From Lasioglossum baleicum (taxonomy: Eukaryota > Arthropoda > Insecta > Hymenoptera > Halictidae): DNA of 64,000 nucleotides. A model generated the notes under the pieces. It made no database searches and was not told where the DNA came from. It worked only from the letters and a program-made list of their open reading frames with translations. The stretch covers positions 21,158,810 to 21,222,809 of the forward strand of contig NC_134931.1 of assembly GCF_051020765.1 (NCBI RefSeq), in the 5' to 3' direction. A program made the position numbers and the translations under genes. Shown here piece by piece: positions 33,501-46,513 of this stretch (the stretch's first letter is position 1; the number at the start of each line of letters is the position of its first letter).

Positions 33501-36500
33501 GCCATTAGCCATTAGTAATGCACATACTGGTGTTAGTTTATTTGTAGGTGGATGTGTCAAGGAATTACGAAGATCAAGTTTGATTTTTTAAATGGAACCG
33601 TATATTATTCGCTATAGAAAAAAGGTATTAGAAGCAACAGCGTTCGTAAGATTCATTCGACTAGTTTTATGCAAACTATGTGTAACGATGATAGCGAAAG
33701 TGTTCTAAGGTAACCGAAAAACTGCAAACATACATTTACTTATTGAAAATTTCCAAAATAATAATTCATTTTTTTGAAATCAAGGAAGCATTACCTAATT
33801 TCAATCGTTCCCGGGGAAATTCCCATTTTTTATCATAAGGGAGAAACTCCGCTTGATCGTCCACTGTCATCTCTGGATTCAAACACTCGACCGCTCCCTC
33901 TTCGAAGTGCGTTAGTCCTGCTTCCATTAATTCCTTTCTCATAATCTGGAACATTATATTTAATATAATCGATCAAATTCTCTCACTACGAAACGGCACC
34001 GCGTAACACTACAAATCAAAATTACCTTTTCACGGCGAACCTTGATGGTGAAGTAGATTATCAGGATCACAACAACAATTACTAGGACGACGATTGAGAT
34101 TATCAATCCTACGGGAACTCCTTTCCCTGTTAATTAAAAGGAAAAATCACAATTAGAAATGGTCGTTGAGACATTTATACAGTTAGTTTCACAATTGATC
34201 GTTCATTTTATGCAGGCGAGAAACTTAAAACGCGGTTCTTCTCGAAAATGCTGTACATACATTCAAACGTCTGTGAGAACTTTGACCATTTTTTTGCGTT
34301 CCTGAAATGCTTTTTCTTCACAACGATAAGAATCAATTAAGAATTGACGTACGATTTTTTATAGACGTTTTATCAATCTTTGAATGGGAAGTGTGTCACC
34401 AACTATAAAGTTACTATAAGGTACTATAAAGTAGTAGGTGTATTAGGTATAAGTTGCAACATTAGGGCTCAACACTTTTCATTTAAAGAAAAAGTATTTG
34501 GTTCTTATCGACCTCGGATCGTATGCATTTATGACAAAAATGAGTATATCAAATGCAAAACAGTGAAAAGTCACAGTCAAAGTATAATATTTAAAAATAC
34601 CACTGTACTATTTTCAACTTATTAAAATTATTAGAAAAACAAATAAACGTCTGTGCAGCTTCTGTAATTAAAAATCTGCACAGTCTATTGATGATGTTCT
34701 CCAGTAACCAGTTTTTATTAATAACTCGGATAGCTGTGAAAAATTTTGGTGTGCAAGTTTTTGTTGTAAATATAATACGTATTTGCGTAATCATAGTCCT
34801 AAGACAAATTGTTATTTTTGACCCAGGCCTCCATACGCTTCTCTATTTAACAAATTACCTTTTATCGTTAACTGCTGATAAGCTTCCACTTTTCCTATAC
34901 GGTTTTCCGCTCGGCACGTGTACTTGCCGCTGTCCATTTCCAATGCATATTGCATTTCAAGTACTTGGTTGTCGTAGAAAAATTTGTACTGCTCATTATT
35001 AGCTAGCAACAATGTGTCGTCCTGCCAACAAATATACCAATTTTCCATAATTTACATAAAAATAACTTACCAAATGCAGTGAAAAAGGTCAAGATCGGTC
35101 AATACAGGAGCAAATTTATGAAAAACATCTTCTCAACATTGTACTGTGACATGACCTTCAAATGACCATGAACTCCGAAAATAAAGGTGAAACTTTAATT
35201 TCGTTTGTAACGAGAATGCAGACTACATATAAATTACACGTAAAAGAATTTTTATTTATAAAAGACGATAACTTTTTTAATACTGTACTATACGATTTCA
35301 ACTTTTTTGGGAAGCTAGAGCAATTAGTTTACTACAGGATGTGAAAAGAAATTTTTTCAAAAATTGCAATTCATCGGAATTGTCGAGAAAATACTAAAAA
35401 TTGCATTTTACAACTTTTTTCTGTGGGCCTATATTAAAAATTTTTAAAATACGTTTCATAGATCTGTGTGAATTAAACATATTCTGAAAATTTCGTGAAA
35501 ATCGATCGACGTTGCAATGAGCTACAAACGTTTAAAGATGGTAAAAATTTTCGGCCTATATCTAAGAATTCTTACATCTTTCAATGGCTGTCGTTTTTAC
35601 CCGCATTAACCGACTTCGATGAAAGTTTCACAGTGCATGTAATTGACACAGACCTACAAAACGAACTGTTTACATTTTCTCATGTATAGGCCCACATGAA
35701 AAAGTTGTTAAATGCAACTATTAGTTTTTTTTTTCTAGAATTCCGATCAGTTGCTATTTTTGAAACAAATTTTCTTCACATCCTGTAGTAAACTAATTGC
35801 TCTAGCTTCCCAAAAAAGTTGAAATCTATAGTACAATATTAAAAAAGTTACCATCTTTTTTATAGCGTCCGAATATTAATTCGAGTAACTGTGTACAATG
35901 TAAATGACTTTGAATCTACGTCAATTTTGACTGATGTTTCTAACTAATGTTTATAAAATATGAATTGAGACCTACCTTGAACCAAGTGATGGTCGGTTTA
36001 GGCATACCCTCCACGTAGCACACGAGAATCAGTTTCTTGTGACCTTGTATATTAAGATCAATGATCGTTTCGCCTTTTGTCAAATTGGTGTTGACAATAA
36101 AGGGCGCTTGTGCATCTAAAGTAAATATTGACTTGTTAAATAATTTATCGTTCAATCTTTCCGGGAATTGACATTTATTATAATTACCCATCACTGTCAG
36201 ATCATATCCAGTAGACTCGAACTTATTATCGGTGGTCCTCCCTATACAAATGTAGTACTGCGAGTCCTCTTTTCTCACGTCTTTTATCGTCAAAGTTGAT
36301 CTGTATGAAAATTGCGTCTTCCCTTGATCGATCAATATCCTGTCTACAAAATTTCAATTAAATTACATAAACTTTTCAATAGCTTCCTCGAGGTAAATTG
36401 TAAATGGTAAATGTTAATACAGAGAGTGATGAAATTACATTATGAACACTTTGAAACTGCTACTTTATTGAAGTTTGCTAACGAATGGAATTAATATTGT

Positions 36501-39500
36501 AGTTATAACAATACCTCCTCTATATTACAGAGACAACTGTTATGTTTGGTTGTTAAGCTAAAATAATAATTACCCATTCTACCTCACGTGTTTCTAAAAA
36601 GAATTTTGTGACACGTCCAAGATCAAAAATTAGACATAAGAAATTACCGGTTTTTCTGATGGGCTGGTCGTTTCCATTGGTCCATTCAAAGATGTTCGAA
36701 TAATTGTAAATCGAGGCGGCACAGGTCAGCTGCCAATCGTCACCTCTTATCACTGGCTCTTCCGATCGAATTATACCGAATCCCTCCTTTACATCTTAAA
36801 TAATTCCAAGTACAATATAATCATGTTAATATTTCGATGGCATAGTGAATGTACACGATTCTGTGTGTATATGTGCAACGATTTCGAAATGTTTATACTA
36901 TGTAGATCGAACCACAAACAATTTTCATTTCTGCAATTCCGTCTTCAACCACAAGATTAAAATTTAACCGTTACAATAAAAAAAAAACTCCACGGGACCA
37001 TTACAATTTCAATAAAAAAGAAAAACAAAACAGAGACAAACTGATTATCAGATTGTATGCTACTCTTAAAATCATATACATAACTTTCTTTTCAATCATT
37101 TTTTCATATACCAAATAGTTTACATGTAATTTAGAATATTTGTGTAGAAGGCGGAATATTTTCGAAACTGAAAATTACATGGACAAATAGAAATCGTTCA
37201 GCACTTCTAGGTTGAACGTGCCCTTCAAAAATTAATGTGCTCCTTTAATTACCAGTAACTAACACATTTTCGGTCACAGAATCGCAACCAGCCATGTTGC
37301 ACGCGGTGCAGGTAAGTTTGCCGGACATTTCGATAGTCGTCGATACTGTGGATTTGAAGGGAGTCGTCACTCCGATTTCCGTTGTGTTCTGCAAGTTTTC
37401 TTGGTATAATTAACTGGTCGTAATCAATGAAATCAGTTTAAAAGTATTGGATGAAAACTGTGTGTGTGTGTGTGTGTGTACCGTTAAGGTTTCAATTGTA
37501 CCATCCTCGCAAGAAGGATAGTTCGGACACTTAAGGAAAGTCCAAGTAATAACTGGCGGAGGGAACGCTGCCACGAAACATGGTATCTTCGCCGTCTGAT
37601 TAGGGGCGTAATACGCATCAAGTTCCTCCATCATTGATACAGGCTTACCTGAAAAACTTATTTCCGGTTAAACTAGTCAATTATAAAAGAAAACACAGTG
37701 ACTCACAGTAATATTGAAAAATCCTTTAACCCTCGGTCAATACCTAAAACTTTCTACTTTCTACTTTCTACCACGTTCGTCGATAACACTAATAGGGTGT
37801 TCCACGTAACTGTCGCCACGATTTTTCGGATAAATACGGTAGCCAAATAAAATAATGTTTCGAACAAAATTAATTAGTTGTTAGTCAGCCACAAAATGCA
37901 ATGGAAATTTGTTCACGAAAAATGTAGGTCACCCCCATTTTTTAAAATGACAATAGACTTTTATGTCTCAAGTGTAAATTAATTTACAGTTATCCAGGAA
38001 AAAGTAGAAATCTACAACAATCTTGTTATTTGTCGATAAAAACATTGACACTTTGAAGTTTCCATAACACCTCGACGACTAGGAATTATTCTAAAAGCTA
38101 TAACTGATCTTTTGTAGACGTTTTTCTTTTAAACAATGAAAATTACGTACCTATTACTTCCAACGTAAAATTTAACGTCTCAAATCTATCCTTATTGGCA
38201 GCTTGAAGGGTATACGTTCCCATATCATTAAGATCTAAACGATTAATCCTGAGTATCGTCTGAGTAGGTGTGACGTTAATGGCAAATTTCGTATTCTCTG
38301 GCATTGACCAAGTTGCCAGAATTTCCTGTTCTTTTGGATTCAACCTACAAAATAGAACTTATTAAAATCGAAACATTGAAACTACGTGATAATATACAGG
38401 GTGTTTCACCCGATTTTGACATTTTGATTCCTTCGCTGCTGTTAGTCCTATCGAAAAATGTTTCAGATAAGAATCGATAGATGTATTGAATAGTATATAA
38501 TTCCATTGTAAAAAACGAAGTTGACCTTCGTGTGACCTTCACCCGCGTTCACCCACGAATAAACTAATAACACCAAATTATGCCCCATTCGGCACCATTC
38601 AATTCTATCTGAAACACTTTTCGGTAGGAGTAACAGGGCAGCGAAGAAATCAAGATGTCAAAATCGGGTGAGACACCCTGTACGAGGTACGCTAGAAAAG
38701 TAATGAGACTGGCAAAACTGTCCATCAACCGACATCGCTGTTGCCTTCTACATCGGAAGGCAGTTATGTTGAATCGTGACTTTGTTGTCCACGCTTGTTT
38801 CAAGTTGCTACTGTTGCTAGAAGAGTGTCGAGAGCGTCTGAAGCGAAGTACATGTAGTGACTATCAAGTGCGTTACAAACATAGAGCTGCACCACGACTA
38901 TGCGCCCTGTCACACGGCAATCTCGATTAATGAATTTTTGGCAAAAAATAACATTCCTGTGGTTCCTCAGCCCCCCTATTCGCCGGATCTCAGTCCCTGC
39001 TCAGTTTCGCACTTTGGATAATATCCAGAAGAGAGTAACCGCGACGAGCTAAAAGGTATTCCAGCAGAAGCGTTCCAGAAGTGCTACGAAGACTGAAAAC
39101 AACGCCTCCGTCGCTGTGTAGCTGCCCAAGGGAAATTACTTTTGAAGGTGACAACCTTCAGGTGTAAAAAGAATACGATTCATGGTAAGAAAACAATCAG
39201 TCTCATTACTTTTCTAACGTGCCTCGTGTATTGTGCATTGTACGATGTAGTCGACTATTTTAATATCTGAATATGTTATTCGAAATGTGTTTCTCAACAT
39301 ACCATCTTAGTTGAGGCGGAGGATACGCGTGCACGTATACAACCCATTGTACTTTTTCACCGTGTCCACGTTGATAAAACCTATCAGGATCCTGCGACGT
39401 TAGGTTGATGAATTTATTCTCCGGATCTAAACATACGATCACCAGAAATCGTAGAAATTTCAAATGACGCTTGTTTCATGCGGAAGTGCAGCGCCTATTA

Positions 39501-42133
39501 CAAGCTACCTAAAACTAACTCGGTTGCTGTTGATGATAGAAAAAAATGTGTCGTAGAAAGTGGCATAATTTCTTGTTAATAGCATTTTTTTTTGTAGGTG
39601 GACACGTAGAGGACACACGTAGGTAAACTCAGTTTTCAAATTGGAATGGTCTATGTACTATCTAATAGGGCGTTTTAACTTTTAAGACAGTTTTAGTACA
39701 GTGACCTACGACTCAAGGTCATTTAAGATCGTTGAAGGTCAACTGCGGAGTAAAACGGAGTGAAACGGAATTAATTGACCTTCATATGTCCTCTACGCGT
39801 CCGCCTACGAAAAAAAAACTATCAACAAGAAATTATGCCACTTTCTGAACCACGCAAGTTTATCCCGGTACAGTTTTTGTATCACCAACAGCAGCCGAGC
39901 TATTCAGGTGGCCTGCTTCGAATCGAGGCAAATGTGCCCGGCACTTGATATTCGCAAGCGCAACCACCCAGTAAGCGAACGATTATTATCGGTCACTGTA
40001 TCGGTAAAATATCGGTAAAACAGTGACTGAATATTGAGAAACTAGTGCTCCTAGCTGAAAATGCCATGGAACTGATACTTGTGCCGAAACCCTCCGTTTA
40101 GGGGTGTACTTCGTACTCTTTTCAAACTGTGTGTTTAAACACGTATAGTTTAACATATTATAATAAAGACATTAGCGAGACGTGGTTTGAAAAGTACGGG
40201 ACCCTTGCAACCTCGTGTACGTATACAGTATACAGTATACAGTATACAGTATACAGTGTCTAGCGGTGTGCGAGGGCGCCACCACACTCTCGCTCGACCA
40301 AGATCAACTAGGGACCCACACCCTTTAACAACGTGAGGCGCGGTCACCGCTAAGATAGGTGACAACTCGGTGAAAAGCCGGGGGTGGCTCAGGGCACTTT
40401 TTCGCGTGTTGTTGACATATAGATGGTTCGGAATCCACCTTATAAACAGTACGTCCAAAAGAAGAAAAGAAGAAAAGAAGAAAAGAAAAAAGAAAAAAGA
40501 GTAGGAATTAGCCTGAACATCAGGGCGGCGTAGCTGATATGGAGTGAATCCGAGGTGTAGCATTCCTCTCTTGAGGAGGATCGCCAAAACTGAATGTTTC
40601 GGTACATTCCTGCCAATATAACTGCCTCAGGGCTCTGCTACCTCGATAGATACGTTAATGTTTTGGCCGAGCATGCGCGAGAAAAGTTGCACCCGCCTGG
40701 CATCACTGATTCTGCCGGCAGGAAAACCGGCAGCTTGTGCCGGACAGAGTCAGGCAGAGTCCAGGACCGAGCGGTCAGCATTGTGCCCGAGCAGCTTCTG
40801 CCAGGGACGGGCTGGACGGATGCCCGGTCTTTCTGCCCGGCATATGCGCGCGCAGATACTCGTCCAAAATCGAGCATCCAATGCCTCGAGCAGCTTCGAG
40901 CGACGTTCGGCCAGTTATCTAATGCCCGTTCGATTTCTGCTCGAGGCAGGGCTGGCTGGCTGAGTGGGCAACAACGATATATCGTTGTAGGGCACTAAAA
41001 GGGACCCCATTGTTTTAGAAACACGGGCGTTTCCAAAAGAAAACGTTACCGATCTTCTAAGGTCTAAAATGATATAGAGAGAAAAACTGAGGGGGTCGAC
41101 GAGACGGTTACGAAACTTCAGAAGGTAGAATATAACGTAGTCGAATGTCGTTTGCGGTGTCAATAGACGAACTGATCGATCAGCTGGGCGCGTCGATCCA
41201 CCCGTGGCGCTCGCGGGGAACGTCGCGTCGAAAGTTGTCAAAGTTTATTCGCATATGATACGGTACAATGTCAAAATAGCTGAAAAATCTCCAACACCCA
41301 TTAAATTAAATGTCATTGTACTTACTATGCACCTGGATATACTTCCGCGATTGTTTCACATCCTTGATGCCCTTGATCATGCACGTGTAGTTACCCTGAT
41401 CCTCGTAGGTCACGTTTTTTATAATCAATTCGTTGGTGATCCTTAGGAGACTCGTAGCGATAACAGTGCTGTAGGAACGGGTAGTTATTCTGCTGCTCTA
41501 AAACAGAAAAATTCTGTGTTGTAGCTCGGATCACACACATGGCGCGAATGAAACTTGTAAGCAAAGATCTCGATACTTGTTGCGGTGTACTCCAATTGAA
41601 AATATACTGCATGTCTTTTGGAACATCTACGGTACAGTTCACGTAAAGAGTTTGGCCCCATGTTACGTGCCGCAAAGTGTCCTCAACGATCTTGGGTTCG
41701 TTCAATGGATGCTCGACTAACGAAAGAAAATGTAAGATTATTGAACGCGTTGCAATTCTCACTGTTTCGTAGAAATTACCAGTGGCGTAGGTAGCAGTTC
41801 GAGTTTTTACTGTTGAAATGCGTTGAATCGCAAATGAATGAATGAATGAATGAATGAATGAATACGTTTCTAAACTAAATGTTCTTGCCCAGGTTACTGA
41901 ATATGTAGCTACGCCACTGGAAATTACGCAGTATCATCAGAGTCGTCAGATTAACTAAGACTTGTGGCTCCACTCTACCTTCCCCCCTTCTACAACGCTA
42001 TCTATTACCCACGCTTCGAGAGGGTAACTGTTTCCCCTTAATTTGTGCTCCCCCTCCTCGTTTGGCGACTCTGAGTATAATTGAAGAATCACGCGCAAAA
42101 TACCTATGAAATTCTCTGCGTAAAACCTTTTTT

Positions 42134-42186
<53 letters not shown>

Positions 42187-45100
42187 CGGTCAAATATAAA
42201 CGATGCCATGCGGTGGTACAATAACGAAATTAAAATTGTACAATGGACAGTAAAGTTGAACCACAGAAAGGATCTTCTTAAAAATCAGTGTTTATCTTAT
42301 CACTTTATCAGTGAAAAAAGAACACATGGTTTGACATTTATTTTAGTTTGAGAAACGATTAATATTTTAATTCTGTTACATTTAATTTACGTAGTATTTT
42401 ATTCGTAACTCGATTTTGCACCAATCCAAAATACAGTGAACGCTCAAAGTACCAGAACACTTGAAATAAATATATTAGGCTGAGAATCAATGGATTCTTA
42501 GTTGGAAGCCTAGATACTCTAAATTCTAAACTCTTATTAATTTAATAAATACATTGCATACGGTCCGTCTCTTAATTGCTTTCAGTATCGAAAAATAACT
42601 AATTAACACAATATGTTAAATTATGTCTTATGTATGTGCCACGATAAACCCTACTTTCAATGTTCGAAACATGCAGAATGATAATTGTTTAGAGACGCTG
42701 GTAGCCGCATTTGTGCCACAAAATATTTATTTATATTGATATTTGAATTTGAATTTGTTTATATCGCGACAACCTTAAAATAAAGCCATCTCTAAAATAA
42801 AAAATTCATAGAGATTTCGAAATTACAAATAACAAGTTGCAAGTTGAAAATTTATTTACATACTATTTGTATTACTGTCATTCTTCAGATATCATTATAC
42901 AAAATGCAACGATTAGATTAAATAAGTTAAAGTGCGAGTTATACGTGAAAATCTTGTAAAAAGCGTTTCGTAATGGTAGAGCGAAATGAATATAATCCAA
43001 CAGACACACTTACTGATCATGTATAAATGATAATTGACCTCATAAGGTTTTCCATCGCGCTCTGTCGTGCATTTGAAGTAGCCACTGTCTTGCAACGTGA
43101 GGTTCTTCAGTAGGAATCCAATTCTCGGATCGAAAGAAACTCTGTCATCTTCGAGGTCCTGTGCGAACAATTTTATAATTCAACAACATATAAACATATC
43201 GATCATTTAAAATCAGAAGAATTTTCAAATATTAATAGTACTGTCAATCGGAAAAATTTGTATATTTACACATATACATATACAGGGTTTATGCATATGT
43301 ATATTTAAAAAAATCTAATTGTAAGTTTTGATCCTTGAACTTTTTTATATAACATTTGAACCAATTTTTAATTGAATTTCCAAAGTATTTCAATTCAATT
43401 CAATTTTCAAAATATAAAAATCTGTTTGTTCTCTTAATAATTTCAATAAACTGACAAGAACGTAAAAGTATATTCATTCATACTTCAGATGCATCCACCG
43501 TTTTGTATTTCTTCTACTCATTTCTGCAATGAATGCATACAATTCAGAGTCTACTAATCTAATCAACAAACAATTGTTGCACAGAAATGTTTGTTTAAGT
43601 CAGATACCTACACCGTCAGTCTTTTCAAGAACAACTCGAAGATTTGGCGACGTTGGCCTGCACGGTATCACAACATCTCCTCCAACAACTTCGTGTAAAG
43701 TCTTATAAAAATCATCTTCCACGAATGCGCTCACGTTGGCTGAAACATAATAGTTTAACTACTAAATTGGAACGTTCTGATTTACAGAGATCTCTGTAGG
43801 TTCAATCCGACGAACTGCAGCTATCGTGTCTCATTGAACTTTACAGATCAGGACGGCTTTAAGGGAGTAGACTCGTTTTTTTCAGGATTGAAAAGATCAA
43901 TCTAGGCCGCGACCGCCCTCAAAAGTCCTATTTTTACGTTTACGAGGAGTAATTTGCATTATTCGGCACCGTAATTTGCCTTATTCGGAAGCATACAGCT
44001 GTGTCACGTCCGGTGGTTCAGCCATTAATAATAATGGATAAATTCAAACATGTATAACATACATTTTTTCGAATTTCTTTTTATACTTGCTCTAATAATT
44101 TTGTACGGGAAATAAAATATCAAATACTATACATGATGATTAATATTAAACTATCGTATATTATACCACATTGCGAGCGACAAAATTACGGAAAACTCGT
44201 GAGATATATTTCGCAGTTGATTACATGGAATCGCTAAACCATGTGATTTATTTCAAACTTAAAACTCATCTTGAATTTAAAGCTTCATTGAACAAATTAA
44301 GAACACAGCGATATCTATTTTATTAAACAAATGAAATAATTCGAATTTGATAAAACTACGACAATTACATGCTGCCGAATAATGCAAATTATGCCTCGTA
44401 AACGTAAAAATAGGACTTTTGTGGGCGATCGCGGTCTCGCGATGAGAACGCGCATCTCGCACCCTTCTCGAATCCTGGAAACAAGTCCATCCCCTTAAGG
44501 CAAAAGTAACGGTTAATGTACATCAAAAATATGTGGACATTTCCTTTTTCTCTACAAAACGTAGTTTAAGTTAGTAGAAATAATATTTTGAACAATTTTG
44601 TCACTTGTAATTATTATTATTAGTAGTATTATTATGTATATTGTGTGGTATCATAGCACAATAGAATTTATTGTTATGTACAAATTATTATATAATGAAA
44701 ATGCAATAATATTCTATCCACAAATACGAAATCTATAGTGGAACGGTCTCGGTGCTTGGAAGGATTTCAAGTTTCACTTCTTGTTTCATTTCTACGATGC
44801 AGAGCGAATTCAGAGAATTTTTCGATACAAATACTATTCGATATTCCATAAAAAATGTAATAAAGATCGATTTTAGTCACTATTTTCGATGCTCAAGTAA
44901 CTTTTAGGCGTTGCTATTACACATTTCGCGAGCGTCCACATAGTTTTGAGCGGTAGTGTACGACAGTATACAGTGACGAAGAAGAGAAAGTTTAAATATT
45001 AATCTACACCAGACCTGGGCAACTTGCGGCTCACGAGCCGTAGACGACTCCTCTCCCTACTCCTGGATCTTCCCCACCAAACTCCTGTGAATTGTAGGGG

Positions 45101-46436
45101 AAGGTTGGGAAGATTAAAAGGCCGCGTATCTTCGCAGTCACGCGATGCAATGCACGATAGGGGCAAGGGGCAATATGAAATAGTTGATATTGGGGGGGAA
45201 CCGGTACGCTGGTAGTGGGAGTCGTGAAGTCACAGCGGGGAACTAGTTGCCCGAGAGCCTGGTGTACATCTTATAAAATTATGGAAGCGAGAAAGCTACA
45301 AAAGAGGATAGACTATATTGATAGTTTATTTGAGATAAAGAAACAAGCAAAGCAACTGGATGGACAAAAGACAGATTAATTCTACGTTTGTGTGTTTAGA
45401 ATTTTGATAGTCAAACATGCTGTTAGTTTTATTACTCCGGTTGGATCTCCGACCTGAAACGAACACTGCACATTGCATAAACTTCTGTGGTTTAGTAGAA
45501 GTCAGAGAGAGAGTGTATACATACACTTACACTCAACATAAACGTAGGCCCAGGTAACATCTGGATCGGGATAAGAACCCACGGTAGCATCGATGGGGTG
45601 ATCCGAACAACCATACCAACCAGTGTCCCCAAACACTGTTTTTGGTCGCCGGAGCTCAAATTTGTAGGTACCGTTTTGCCCTTCTTGGGATTTAATTATT
45701 TCCATTGGAGATGTAGAGTTCTGTTATCACGATATGTATCAGAGTTGCTTTCGTATTTTGTTCTGCTACTATTATTTTGTTAATCAAGTACTTACCGAAT
45801 CCGACGAGTTAGTGGGATACGTAAAGAAAATATCCGCTTCACCCGAGCACAGTAGCAGCAATGGGTCGCCTTCATTTTTAATAATGTCCGCATTTCCCGA
45901 TACATTTAGTTGTAGAGCTGTCGAGTCTAGGAACAAGAGAAATCAGTCAACGACAAAGTGTAATTCATTGCAACGATGCATCTGATATATTTATTCTACT
46001 TGTGAACTGTAATAAATAATATACAGGGTGGGGCAATAACTGTACTAACACTCTTCAGATATCTTCGAAACTATAAGAGTTTCACAGAAATATTTTCTGA
46101 AATAAAATTGCACAGTACGAAGGGGGCCATCCGGTGGCGATTTTTTTAAAACGAAAAACGTGGGGCGCAAGATAATAGTCAGGAGTGTAAAGAGTAGCTG
46201 CCGCGAACTCTATTATCGATGCATCAATATTATCTGTTGCATGCGCCCCACGTTTTTCGTTTTAAATCTTGCAAGTATTTTCATAGCTATTCAAAATTCA
46301 CAATCACAAATTTTCAGGACTATCTGTATGGGGTTAGGAAAAATTGTTTTATACTTTTTAGTCCGTTTTAAAAACGTGGTATTTTTAAAAAATCTATTTT
46401 TATTTTGTTACCAAACTTCAGCTAACAATAAGTACC

Positions 46437-46513
<77 letters not shown>

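Larger units (their letters stand above)
34859..45926 (-). other. Pvr: Pvr exons 2-15: seven Ig-like domains
   Basis: Most domains are coded by exon pairs with C...W...DxGxYxC signatures. Ig1 is LLLLCSG...DTGWYGC, Ig2 VVIPCRP...DSGYFKC, Ig3 LYVNCTV...DQGNYTC, Ig5 KIPCFVA...GKLTCTAC, Ig6 LTCAAS...DSQYYIC and Ig7 ILVCYVE...DSGKYTC. Ig4 (exons 8-9) has no disulfide cysteines: VQWVVYV...DMGTYTLQA. Cysteine-free Ig4 is also typical of KIT, PDGFR and VEGFR, where it mediates receptor-receptor contacts. Many N-x-S/T sites are present. Confidence 0.88.

Noticed and set aside
40594..40998. 134-codon plus-strand open frame with an MFRYIPANI start also seen near 23.7 kb
   Set aside because: The shared peptide comes from a repeated hAT-like DNA segment; the rest is GC-rich repeat without a protein signature.
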